This document shows, piece after piece, positions 7,713 through 13,564 of a stretch of DNA of 13,966 bases. Origin of the DNA: Dehalococcoidia bacterium (GTDB taxonomy: Bacteria > Chloroflexota > Dehalococcoidia > Dehalococcoidales > JAUWYK01); contig JAUWYK010000054.1 of NCBI GenBank assembly GCA_030615865.1, positions 1-13,966 of the forward strand, read 5' to 3'. Every line of letters starts with the position of its first letter. The stretch's first letter is position 1. Both the position numbers and the translations under genes were made by a program. A model generated the notes under the pieces. That model was not told where the DNA came from. It saw only the letters and a program-made list of their open reading frames with translations, and searched no databases.

Positions 7713-8486
7713 CTAACCCCTTCTCAGTTTTGCCTTTACCTGCTCCACTATCTCAGCCAGGACTTGCCCCGTCTTTTCATTAATGACTATGTCAGCGTAG
7801 CCGTCATGAGGTGTCGGCGTCAGGTTAACAATAACCAATTTGGCACCGCCATCCTTAGCTATTAATGGCATCTGGGCGGCAGGATAGACCACCAGTGATG
7901 AGCCGGCTACCAAAAACAGGTCACAGCTAGCCGACCTCGTCTCAGCTTCACGAGTTTCCTTCTCCGGCATTGGCTGACCAAAGGAGATGGTAGCTGGCTT
8001 TAAGATACCGCCACAGACGTCACACACCGGAACCTTCTCCCCCGCCTCAACCCGGCTCTGGATTTGCTCCCGTGGATATCGTTGACCACATTCAAGGCAA
8101 TTAACCCACTTCATTGTGCCATGTAGCTCAATTACCTTTTCTTCAGGAACTCCAGATTTTTGGTGCAGATCATCAATATTCTGGGTAATCACGCAATCCA
8201 GCTTGCCCAGGTGGTACAGCTCAGCGATAGCATAATGACCGCGGTTAGGTTTGGCATCTGCCATTGTCGGCCAGAGCTGTCTGGAAAAATCCCAGTACTT
8301 CTCTCTACCTGCCTCGCTGGCAAGGAAGTTCTGATAATTAAGCTCGCTCGGGTCAAATCTATCCCAAATTCCTCCCGGGCTTCGGAAATCGGAGATACCC
8401 GACTCTGTACTGATACCGGCACCGGTAAAGACCACGACCCGCTTTGACTGAAGAATTATGTCGCAAACAGCATCAATTTTGTCCAC
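7713..8486 (-). CDS. Sir2-family NAD-dependent protein deacylase (sirtuin)
   Basis: Removes acyl groups from protein lysines with NAD+, giving nicotinamide and O-acyl-ADP-ribose. It has 257 residues, typical of bacterial sirtuins. The NAD-binding Rossmann parts are TGAGISTESGISDFRSP (21-37), TQNIDDLHQ (101-109) and VAGSSLVVYPAA (193-204). The catalytic His is H122 in ELHGT. A structural zinc site is formed by C130, C133, C155 and C158. The start is GTG (8484-8486) with GGAGG (8493-8497) 6 nt upstream; that SD lies inside an inverted repeat. It is first gene of the sirtuin/flavoprotein/lipoprotein operon. Motifs for deacetylase versus desuccinylase choice were not clear, so acyl specificity is open. 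Confidence 0.93.
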   Translation of the reverse strand: MDKIDAVCDIILQSKRVVVFTGAGISTESGISDFRSPGGIWDRFDPSELNYQNFLASEAGREKYWDFSRQLWPTMADAKPNRGHYAIAELYHLGKLDCVITQNIDDLHQKSGVPEEKVIELHGTMKWVNCLECGQRYPREQIQSRVEAGEKVPVCDVCGGILKPATISFGQPMPEKETREAETRSASCDLFLVAGSSLVVYPAAQMPLIAKDGGAKLVIVNLTPTPHDGYADIVINEKTGQVLAEIVEQVKAKLRRG

Positions 8487-8490
8487 TTAT

Positions 8491-8514
8491 AACCTCCGAG
8501 GTTGTTTAACAACC
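8491..8514 (-). promoter_or_regulatory. Two overlapping inverted repeats in the sirtuin leader, one holding the SD
   Basis: On the plus strand, AACCTC-C-GAGGTT (8491-8503) overlaps GGTTGTT-T-AACAACC (8500-8514). In the minus-strand mRNA these form two mutually exclusive hairpins, and the start-proximal one includes the GGAGG used by the GTG start. This could be a translational switch or a protein operator. The structure is seen; the function is inferred. Confidence 0.5.
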
Positions 8515-8551
8515 TATTTCTTCCCCCCTCGCTATCAAATGTTTCAGTGCT

Positions 8552-8580
8552 ATAATAATCCTATCGTGATAAAATGTTAA
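8552..8580 (-). promoter_or_regulatory. Sigma70-type promoter of the sirtuin operon
   Basis: Read on the minus strand, TTAACA (8580-8575) is separated by exactly 17 bp from TATTAT (8557-8552), five of six matches at each hexamer. Predicted transcription starts near 8545, giving a leader of about 58 nt that contains the overlapping hairpins. On the plus strand the same AT-rich block contains TATAAT (8551-8556) without a good -35. Confidence 0.6.
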
Positions 8581-8600
8581 GTATTAGTTAGGGGAATGGT

Positions 8601-8798
8601 ATGAAAGACTATTGCCAGACTCTTGGCGTCCCCGATAACGCCAGCCAGGAAGGTATAAAAAGAGCCTTTAGAAAGCTTGCCTTCAAGCATCACCCGGATA
8701 CCAATCCCGGCAATGAGAAGCAAGCTGAAGCCAAATTTAAGGAAATAAACGAGGCTTATGGCGTACTTGGAGACAAAGACAAAGAAGTTAATGGTTAA
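8601..8798 (+). CDS. Isolated J-domain, truncated DnaJ-like protein
   Basis: 65 residues that are almost only a J-domain, the module that stimulates DnaK/Hsp70 ATPase. [13 protein letters not shown] starts helix [20 protein letters not shown] (19-37) holds helix II and the diagnostic HPD (H31-P32-D33), and [13 protein letters not shown] (46-58) is helix III. It ends at residue 65 (KDKEVNG, stop 8796-8798), where a normal DnaJ/CbpA-like protein would continue for over 100 residues. The next bases encode a DnaJ C-terminal tail in another frame, so this is probably a broken gene that may still yield a free J-domain. AGGGGA upstream of the ATG at 8601 is a fair ribosome binding site. Confidence 0.75.
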   Translation: MKDYCQTLGVPDNASQEGIKRAFRKLAFKHHPDTNPGNEKQAEAKFKEINEAYGVLGDKDKEVNG

Positions 8799-8907
8799 GA
8801 TACCCGCCGGGGTTAAACCTGGGACTAAAATAAGGCTTAAGGGCATGGGCATAACCGCCGATAAAAAGACAGGCGACTTTTATCTTCATATAAAGGTCAA
8901 GAACTAA
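8791..8907 (+). pseudogene. C-terminal fragment of a DnaJ/CbpA-like chaperone, out of frame
   Basis: A second frame reads [20 protein letters not shown] and ends GDFYLHIKVKN, then stop: the end of the substrate-binding C-terminal domain of DnaJ-like proteins. It is shifted relative to the J-domain frame and overlaps its last codons. This frame is open upstream only to about 8749. The glycine/phenylalanine linker and most of the C-terminal domains are missing. The tandem GACAAA (8772-8783) sits near the junction, consistent with deletion or slippage. I read 8601-8907 as one gene damaged by an internal deletion; an assembly error is the alternative. Confidence 0.75.
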
Positions 8908-8912
8908 CCCGG

Positions 8913-9614
8913 TTACAGCTCAGCCTCATTCCGAGCGGCATCTAACAGGAAATATGTTAGCTGACCCCCGCAGAACTCCTTAACTAAATCGGCCAGCTCC
9001 CTGGTTATAGCCTCGGCTTCACCCTTTGCCACCGGCGGCAAGCAGTCCACATTTATCGCTACATTGGTTGTAGCCGGGGTAAGCTTGGTCTGGTCACCCT
9101 GTCTCCAGTTCCAGCACCGGCACATTACCTTGGAATTGTCAACATAAATCACCTCACCCGGTGCAGGATATTCAACAACATCCGAGTTTAGCGGAGTAAA
9201 AGGCTCATTACCTTTAGCCAAGGTAAGACAGAGGTCTCCATCAACCATACCCAGGTCATCACCGCCACTGGGCACCATATGCTTAAGGGAAAAGTAGTTA
9301 AATAAAGCGACAAGGGTATTAATATAGGCTACATGGTCACCCCGCCGGGCACGCCTACCCAGTGACTCAATTGAGCAATAAGACTTATTCGGGTTTGTCC
9401 CAAAATCAGAATAAGCCTGCCGCCAAGGGGCTATCCTGGGGTGGTTCTTAATATCCTGGAGGGACTCATCCTGGGTAGCATCATCCTCAGCCTTTCTTAG
9501 CAGCTCAACTAATCGTTGATTCTCGCCACTGTTATTAACGCCCCTGGCAATAACCACCCCCCGAATATAGTCAGGAAACTTAGTTAATACTTCTTGAGAT
9601 ACTATGTCTTTCAT
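8913..9614 (-). CDS. B3/B4 tRNA-binding-domain protein (PheT-like, COG3382 type)
   Basis: 233 residues resembling the B3/B4 region of the phenylalanyl-tRNA synthetase beta chain as a stand-alone protein. HPRIAPWRQAYSDFGTNPNK (58-77), the turn VPSGGDDLGM (114-123) and the late block VMCRCWNWRQGDQTKL (163-178) are typical of this family. Stand-alone B3/B4 proteins are thought to bind or edit mis-acylated tRNA or amino-acid-like ligands, but most are uncharacterised. The ATG at 9612-9614 follows a GGGGG ribosome binding site. It is last in the five-gene minus operon, 9 bp after the thymidylate-synthase-like gene, and converges on the DnaJ remnant. Confidence 0.8.
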   Translation of the reverse strand: MKDIVSQEVLTKFPDYIRGVVIARGVNNSGENQRLVELLRKAEDDATQDESLQDIKNHPRIAPWRQAYSDFGTNPNKSYCSIESLGRRARRGDHVAYINTLVALFNYFSLKHMVPSGGDDLGMVDGDLCLTLAKGNEPFTPLNSDVVEYPAPGEVIYVDNSKVMCRCWNWRQGDQTKLTPATTNVAINVDCLPPVAKGEAEAITRELADLVKEFCGGQLTYFLLDAARNEAEL

Positions 9615-9623
9615 CGTAACCCC

Positions 9624-10271
9624 CTATCTCATTCCGGCTGTAGTTCTGGCTAGCTCCCAGGCGTATTCATAAAGGTGCAACCCCTTACTCATGGCAATCA
9701 ACTCACCATCGCCAATCCCTATCTCGCCCGCCATATACTCCTTCAAAAGCTGAATGGCAGCCAGATTTGATGGGAAGCCAGCCCACAAGTCCCAAGACCG
9801 GAAATAGACAACAAAGTTAAGCTTATCATCACGGATTCTGGTATCTATCGCTCTAAGGCAGGGTGGGTCTGATAGGGAGATAGACTCTTCATTGCCCACT
9901 GCCATAAAAGCCTGGTTAGTATTATAGCCATCTTCCTTATACATCCTGATTACCTGGGGTATCTGCTTTTCCAGATATTGACCATATGTATACTGCTCCC
10001 CCTCGCCTTTATGTGCCGTCATAAGATAAGGAAGATAGCTTTCTACATACTCCATAGAGGTAGGTGGTGGCACACCCTGTGGCACATCGGGTACTAAAGG
10101 TCTTGTTCCTGGATTTCTGACCTGGACAACGGCAAAGTCAAGCTCTTTCCGAAGCTGACCGGCATAACTCCCCCGCTCTATCTTATACTCATATCCCTCA
10201 GTCAAGGTCTTACGCAGGCAAAGGAACCATGCCTCGGAAAGGTCTCTAGCTTCAATTAGTGAAATTTTCAC
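9624..10271 (-). CDS. Thymidylate synthase-like protein (archaeal/methanogen type)
   Basis: 215 residues, shorter than bacterial ThyA (about 264) and close to methanogen-type thymidylate synthases. Active-site landmarks are visible: the nucleophile C138 in DPPCLR (135-140), R158-S159-x-D161 in YFRSWDLWAGFPSNL, N169 for pyrimidine recognition, and HLY (199-201). It would methylate dUMP with methylene-tetrahydrofolate or another C1 carrier, or act as a related pyrimidine hydroxymethylase. The start appears to be GTG at 10269-10271, because an in-frame TAA lies upstream; the nearest SD (AGGGG) is about 14 nt away, so initiation may be weak. It lies 61 bp after the radical SAM gene and 9 bp before the B3/B4 gene. 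The ThyA superfamily is likely; the reaction is uncertain. Confidence 0.8.
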   Translation of the reverse strand: MKISLIEARDLSEAWFLCLRKTLTEGYEYKIERGSYAGQLRKELDFAVVQVRNPGTRPLVPDVPQGVPPPTSMEYVESYLPYLMTAHKGEGEQYTYGQYLEKQIPQVIRMYKEDGYNTNQAFMAVGNEESISLSDPPCLRAIDTRIRDDKLNFVVYFRSWDLWAGFPSNLAAIQLLKEYMAGEIGIGDGELIAMSKGLHLYEYAWELARTTAGMR

Positions 10272-10332
10272 TGCAAGAAATTCATCCCCTCTTTATCTCT
10301 TCCAGCTCCTTATTTACTTCCTCCTGCGTTAA

Positions 10333-11211
10333 TCATAGGGCTCTGGTAAATTCCGGGCGAAGCTGAGACATATCTCTCTTAGCCAAAACATCGTCAATCA
10401 GCTTGAGTACCTCTGCCTTCTGCTCAGGCAGCCGCATCTTAATCGGCAGATAGTTTGAAGCATGATTGGCGGTAAAGAAGCAATTAGTAAAATTAGAGTT
10501 TTGTATTATCAGCCTTAGCTCTTCCAAAGACTGGAAGGGTGATATAAGTGAGAATCTGCCCTCCTCCCAGTCCTTATGCAGTGGAGTTCCGGGAACAAGC
10601 AGTATAGTCAGGGTGCCAGCAAAATCGGGGTCAATTTCTGACAGTAACTTGGCTGTCTTTAAGGCGTGGTTCTTACTACCGTCAATACCACCCAGACCCA
10701 GTATTACCGTAACCGAAAGGGTAATCCCAGCCTGTTTTAGCTTTCTTCCTGCCTCAACCAGCTGGGCATAGTTAACCCCCTTCTTAACCTTCAGTAGAAG
10801 TTCCTCGTTCCCAGTCTCAACACCCATGTAGGCAATCTTAAGACCAAGCTGGTTTAACTCTTTAAGCTCATCTACACTCTTTATCAGGGCAGCTTGTGGG
10901 GTAGCGTAGGTGCCAACCCTGTCCAGGTAGGGGAACTTCTTATTTAGATGCTTTAGCACCTCTACCAGTCTATGCTGGGGACAGATTAAAGCATCACCAT
11001 CCTCAAGAAATACACGTCTCACGCTCCAGCTATAGTTCTGAGCCACCCTATCAATATCCTGCTTAATATCTTCAAGGGGCCTCATCCTAAACTTAACCCC
11101 GATATAGGTGCAGCAAAAGGTACACTTATTATGAGAGCAGCCGATAGTTACCGGAAGTAGAAAGCTACTGGCTTCGCTCGGCGGTCGTATTATCATCCGG
11201 TCATAATTCAT
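10333..11211 (-). CDS. Radical SAM protein with CX4CX2C cluster motif
   Basis: A 292-residue radical SAM enzyme with a TIM-barrel-like core. GCSHNKCTFCCTY (24-36) provides cysteines C25, C30 and C33 for the [4Fe-4S] cluster, spaced CX4CX2C rather than the classical CX3CX2C; I recall this spacing from the related GCSHN group of uncharacterised radical SAM proteins. Other features are FLEDGDAL (68-75), GVETGNEELL (130-139), the glycine-rich ILGLGGIDGSKNH (170-182) and a C-terminal ASNYLPIKMRLP (251-262). There is no B12-binding or SPASM domain. AT start, with GGAG 9 nt upstream. It is third in the minus operon. The substrate is unknown; the operon company suggests, but does not show, nucleotide or tRNA chemistry. 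Confidence 0.85.
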   Translation of the reverse strand: MNYDRMIIRPPSEASSFLLPVTIGCSHNKCTFCCTYIGVKFRMRPLEDIKQDIDRVAQNYSWSVRRVFLEDGDALICPQHRLVEVLKHLNKKFPYLDRVGTYATPQAALIKSVDELKELNQLGLKIAYMGVETGNEELLLKVKKGVNYAQLVEAGRKLKQAGITLSVTVILGLGGIDGSKNHALKTAKLLSEIDPDFAGTLTILLVPGTPLHKDWEEGRFSLISPFQSLEELRLIIQNSNFTNCFFTANHASNYLPIKMRLPEQKAEVLKLIDDVLAKRDMSQLRPEFTRAL

Positions 11212-11232
11212 CTAACGCTACTCCACTCTTTA

Positions 11233-11937
11233 CTATCGTCCTTTCCTGAAAATGGCAAAGAATCTATCCTCATACTCCTCAAACAGGTTCCAGCGGTCAA
11301 GCTCCTCTTTTAGCTCACTGGGGTCAATCTCACCCCTTGAGACCGTTCTAAAAAGCTCGTCAATCCTGAGCCTGGCATCAACTGGAACACCACTGGAGTC
11401 TATATCTAAAAGCCCTCTGGCACCCATCTGCAATACGTTATCTCGTAGTGAGCTTCTGGTCATTTCATAAATAAACTTCATTAACGATACATCCCAAAGC
11501 TCATCCTCACCCTTAATTATAGAGGTCAGCGGGTCGCCACGCTTATCAATCTCATCATTTAGCTTATTTACCACCGATAGCAAGTTACCAGATACAATAG
11601 TAAGCTCTTTAGGCTCATTCTTATAGGTATAAAACAACCCAGGAACATTGGCACCGTGTGCCCTGATTAGCATATCAAAGTACTTCCTGGCGTCTGGGCT
11701 AAACCCTTCCAGCCTGGAGAGATAATAGGGGGTTACAATCCTCGGTCTTTCGGCAATGACCCTACCCTCCCTAATCACCGTCTCAGTAACATCTTTCAAT
11801 AGCTCAGAATAAGCAGGCTCAGTAACCAGGTAGTAGTATATATTTGTGGTGCCGAAGGTGGCTAGACTCCGCTTAGGCAGCCTTAATATCTCGGTGTGCT
11901 TAACTGCCTGTCTAATTCTTTCGTCATCAACATCCAT
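11233..11937 (-). CDS. Conserved-looking protein of unknown function, about 234 residues
   Basis: I do not recognise this family. The frame is open from a TTG at 11956-11958 (241 residues), but the ATG at 11935-11937 is preferred because GAGGA lies 5-6 nt upstream and the TTG has no SD. The protein is soluble and mixed alpha/beta: LATFGTTNIYYYLVTEPAY (25-43), REGRVIAERPRIVTPYYLSR (56-75), then a long helical half, and an acidic/aromatic end (EELDRWNLFEEYEDRFFAIF). There are no membrane segments, metal-binding Cys/His clusters or nucleotide motifs. It is followed 21 bp later by the radical SAM gene and preceded by another unknown gene, so a shared process is likely, perhaps as a partner or scaffold. 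Confidence 0.75.
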   Translation of the reverse strand: MDVDDERIRQAVKHTEILRLPKRSLATFGTTNIYYYLVTEPAYSELLKDVTETVIREGRVIAERPRIVTPYYLSRLEGFSPDARKYFDMLIRAHGANVPGLFYTYKNEPKELTIVSGNLLSVVNKLNDEIDKRGDPLTSIIKGEDELWDVSLMKFIYEMTRSSLRDNVLQMGARGLLDIDSSGVPVDARLRIDELFRTVSRGEIDPSELKEELDRWNLFEEYEDRFFAIFRKGR

Positions 11938-11969
11938 TAGATTCCTCGTCAAACCCAAATCATCATAGC

Positions 11970-12560
11970 TTAAGGTATAGCTAATAGCTCCTGCTTGTAT
12001 TCGTCCAGAAGCCTAAGGTATTGTGAATCTAGCTCATTCTGTATCCGGCGCCATTCCTCCTGGAACTGAGGCTGCCTTTCTACATCTAGCTTAATCCCGA
12101 CAGATGAGCCTAACTGCTGCTGAAGTGCTTGCTGTACCTTGGCTTCAAATTCAGCCTTTAATGTCTGGTAAGCCTGGCTCCTCTGTTGTTTACCCTGCTC
12201 CATATAATGGTCAAAGATTTGCCTTATCTTGCTATAGATATTCTCCACACCGACTTTATCGCTCTTTATAGTTTTAAGACCATCCATTGCCCTTCTATTA
12301 TTTCTCTTGGTTAAATCGTCCCTGGGTAGGTTGATATTTCTAGCCAGTATATCCCCGGCACCTTTTATTATATATCTTCTTACCTTTTCCTCATAGTTAC
12401 CCAGCTCGACCACTAGATTACAACCTTGCTTAAGATACCTAGCTCCCAGCCTTTCCCCTTCCGGAATATATTTCCATCTTAGGCGCTCCTCATCGGTCGC
12501 CTTGTCCAGCTTCTCCACCTTTTCCATGGCTATCTCAAGGGCACTCTTTATATCACCCAT
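11970..12560 (-). CDS. Coiled-coil-rich protein of unknown function, first gene of the minus operon
   Basis: 196 residues, unrecognised. It is highly charged and helical: MGDIKSALEIAMEKVEKLDK at the start, WKYIPEGERLGARYLKQG (29-46), and a long Gln/Glu/Lys-rich region (about 120-196) with QQALQQQLG and a WRRIQNELDSQYLRLLDEYK tail that predicts coiled coil. There is no signal peptide or transmembrane helix. The ATG is preceded by GGGAG and a TATAAT -10 box. The stop is 32 bp before the ATG of the next unknown gene. Its place at the head of the operon suggests lineage-specific conservation; an oligomerising or structural role is only a guess. Confidence 0.75.
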   Translation of the reverse strand: MGDIKSALEIAMEKVEKLDKATDEERLRWKYIPEGERLGARYLKQGCNLVVELGNYEEKVRRYIIKGAGDILARNINLPRDDLTKRNNRRAMDGLKTIKSDKVGVENIYSKIRQIFDHYMEQGKQQRSQAYQTLKAEFEAKVQQALQQQLGSSVGIKLDVERQPQFQEEWRRIQNELDSQYLRLLDEYKQELLAIP

Positions 12561-12592
12561 CTAAGTCTCCCTCAAATACTAGCATCACTAAT

Positions 12593-12598
12593 ATTATA
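12593..12598 (-). promoter_or_regulatory. -10 box of the five-gene minus operon
   Basis: On the minus strand TATAAT (12598-12593), preceded by TAG, lies 32 bp before the first gene's ATG. The best -35 candidate at a 17-bp spacing is TTTCAG (12616-12621), a poor match. The predicted leader is about 25 nt. The surrounding 12561-12650 holds no gene. Confidence 0.5.
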
Positions 12599-12655
12599 CT
12601 AAATAGTTAGCAAAGCTGAAAGTTCTCGGACTTATTTAGTAACCTATCCCCCTGA

Positions 12656-12761
12656 CCCCCTTCCCTTAATAAGGGAAGGGGGAGTGTAGGTAAGAGAGGG
12701 GCTTCGCCCCTCTCTAAAATCTCTTCCCCCCCCTCAGCGGGGGATTGGGGGCACAGCCCCC
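12656..12761. repeat. Composite GC-rich inverted-repeat cluster (REP/MITE-like)
   Basis: Four hairpins follow one another. CCCCCTTCCCTT-AAT-AAGGGAAGGGGG is 12656-12682 (12-bp perfect arms). AGAGAGGGGC-TTC-GCCCCTCTCT is 12693-12715 (10-bp perfect arms). CCCCC-TCAGC-GGGGG is 12729-12743. GGGGGC-ACA-GCCCCC is 12747-12761. There is no coding potential. It lies between divergent transcription units, so it is not needed as a terminator for either. The regular architecture resembles dispersed palindromic repeats found many times per genome, but copy number cannot be seen here. Confidence 0.75.
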
Positions 12762-12820
12762 GAACACGGCTTCAGGGCGGGTGGGAGGGAAGAAAGAGCT
12801 AACAAACAACCTTCCAGGTA

Positions 12821-12849
12821 TTGACAACCGCCTAAACGAGGACTATACT
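12821..12849 (+). promoter_or_regulatory. Consensus sigma70 promoter (TTGACA-17-TATACT)
   Basis: A perfect -35 (12821-12826), an exact 17-bp spacer and TATACT (12844-12849, five of six). It is the best promoter in the window. Transcription should start near 12856 and run into the mini-ORF and terminator-like hairpin at 12922-12970, then the genes at 13101 and 13565. Confidence 0.8.
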
Positions 12850-12907
12850 CAAGCCCCAACATGTGAAGTAGCCTTAATAAACAATAGATGCCGGGGTAGG
12901 GAAGATG

Positions 12908-13021
12908 ATGAGGATTAGAAGAAGGGCACTGGAACCGCTAGTTAATGTAGCGGTGGCTGGTGCCCTTTTTGCTTTGGGCTATGTAGATAATTTAAGGGAG
13001 GTAATGCCTATGCTAAACTAA
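12908..13021 (+). CDS. Small ORF (37 residues) spanning a terminator-like hairpin, first copy of the YVDNL repeat
   Basis: Tandem ATGs at 12905 and 12908 follow AGGG (12898-12901); the second is better spaced. The peptide opens with RIRRR, where four of five codons are AGG/AGA, then a hydrophobic stretch (PLVNVAVAGALFALGYV), DNLREVMPMLN and stop. It could be a tiny membrane-associated protein or a leader peptide. A near-identical segment (AIFALGYVDNLKEVMP) recurs in the same sense at about 13438-13483. The differences between copies are mostly synonymous or conservative (TTA/CTA Leu, AGG/AAG Arg/Lys, CTT/ATT Leu/Ile), and the copies differ by an in-frame 12-base indel, which favours coding. 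No known family is recognised. Confidence 0.45.
   Translation: MRIRRRALEPLVNVAVAGALFALGYVDNLREVMPMLN
12922..12970 (+). terminator. Intrinsic-terminator-like hairpin inside the leader
   Basis: AAGGGCAC (12922-12929) pairs with GTGCCCTT (12960-12967), and an inner ACCGCTA (12934-12940) pairs with TAGCGGT (12948-12954) around loop GTTAATG. TTTTT follows at 12966-12970. It starts about 66 nt after the predicted transcription start and stands before the genes it would control, so it looks like an attenuator, or the end of a small RNA of about 115 nt. It overlaps the mini-ORF. Confidence 0.6.
12966..13011 (+). repeat. 46-bp direct repeat, copy 1
   Basis: Starts TTTTTGCTTTGGGCTATG and ends GGAGGTAATGCCTAT. 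It matches 13441-13486 at 44 of 46 positions (differences at offsets 27 and 31). An additional upstream CTGGAACC (12929-12936) is shared with 13416-13423. The offset between copies is 475 bp. Confidence 0.9.
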
Positions 13022-13037
13022 GCTCAGTTCCTAGCCC

Positions 13038-13059
13038 GAGGCGCGGCTTATTTCGCCTC
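13038..13059 (+). promoter_or_regulatory. Short hairpin upstream of the 98-residue gene
   Basis: GAGGCG (13038-13043), a 10-nt loop, and CGCCTC (13054-13059), without a T-tract. It sits 26 bp before the strong SD. It may shape the 5' untranslated region; function unknown. Confidence 0.35.
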
Positions 13060-13100
13060 AACAGCACGATAGCGTAGCAAACTGAAAGGAGGCAAAAACT

Positions 13101-13397
13101 ATGGCAAAGTACTTGTTGCTTTGGGAAGCAGACGCGAGTAAACTACCCATTGACCCCAAAGAGCGGGGAGCGGCTTTTAGCGCCCTGCTGGATAGGACCA
13201 AGCAGGGTATCAAAGAAGGCACTACCATTGATTGGGGTAAGTTTCTTGGCGAAGGCAGAGGGTATTCCATCCATGAAGGAAGTGAGATGGAGCTTGAAAA
13301 GAAGCTACAGCGGTTTGTCCCATTTGTCACCTTCAAGGTATACCGTGTCATGTCAGTGGAACAACTAGCTGAAATGGTGAAATCCTTAACTGAGTAG
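13101..13397 (+). CDS. Small protein of predicted dimeric alpha/beta-barrel (ferredoxin-like) type
   Basis: 98 residues with no signal peptide or membrane helix. The beta strand KYLLLWEA (3-10), a helix around ERGAAFSALLDRTKQGIKE (21-39), WGKFLGEGRGYSIHEG (45-60), a second helix MELEKKLQRF and the strand PFVTFKVYRVMS (74-85) give a beta-alpha-beta-type order like stand-alone dimeric alpha/beta-barrel proteins (DUF3303-like or muconolactone-isomerase-like). I have no enzyme assignment. AAAGGAGG (13085-13092) 8 nt before the ATG is a strong ribosome binding site. It is preceded by the hairpin GAGGCG/CGCCTC (13038-13059) and flanked by the two copies of the 46-bp repeat, with the SnoaL-like gene downstream on the same strand. 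Confidence 0.75.
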   Translation: MAKYLLLWEADASKLPIDPKERGAAFSALLDRTKQGIKEGTTIDWGKFLGEGRGYSIHEGSEMELEKKLQRFVPFVTFKVYRVMSVEQLAEMVKSLTE

Positions 13398-13440
13398 CGA
13401 GGCGAATTTCACCTGCTGGAACCAATGATTTGGAGGGCCA

Positions 13441-13486
13441 TTTTTGCTTTGGGCTATGTAGATAATCTAAAGGAGGTAATGCCTAT
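13441..13486 (+). repeat. 46-bp direct repeat, copy 2
   Basis: Same sense and 44/46 identical to 12966-13011. The upstream arms differ: here TGG-AA-CCAA-TGAT-TTGG-AGGG-CCA (13417-13440) forms a weaker hairpin before TTTTT. The reading frame (MIWRAIFALGYVDNLKEVMP from 13425) stays open to 13640, running into the SnoaL-like gene in another frame. It follows the 98-residue gene's stop in the same frame. Confidence 0.9.
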
Positions 13487-13564
13487 TGAACAGCCGGAAT
13501 CAAAGTATCATTTAATTGGTTTACACTGTGCTAATGAAATCTTAAAAAGAAAGGAGGAAATACC

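Noticed and set aside
8160..8447. Plus-strand ORF of 95 residues inside the sirtuin gene
   Set aside because: Shadow of the minus-strand sirtuin frame, with no recognisable features and no ribosome binding site.
10285..10332. Open 16-codon extension after the radical SAM stop codon (LTQEEVNKELEEIKRG), suggesting TGA readthrough
   Set aside because: The region is simply purine-rich with SD-like sequences (AGGAGG, AAGGAG, AGGGG) before the next gene, which gives Glu/Lys/Gly codons by chance; the protein's natural end looks like ...PEFTRAL.
12656..12761. CRISPR array
   Set aside because: The hairpins are different palindromes, not identical repeats separated by spacers of equal length, and no cas genes are nearby.
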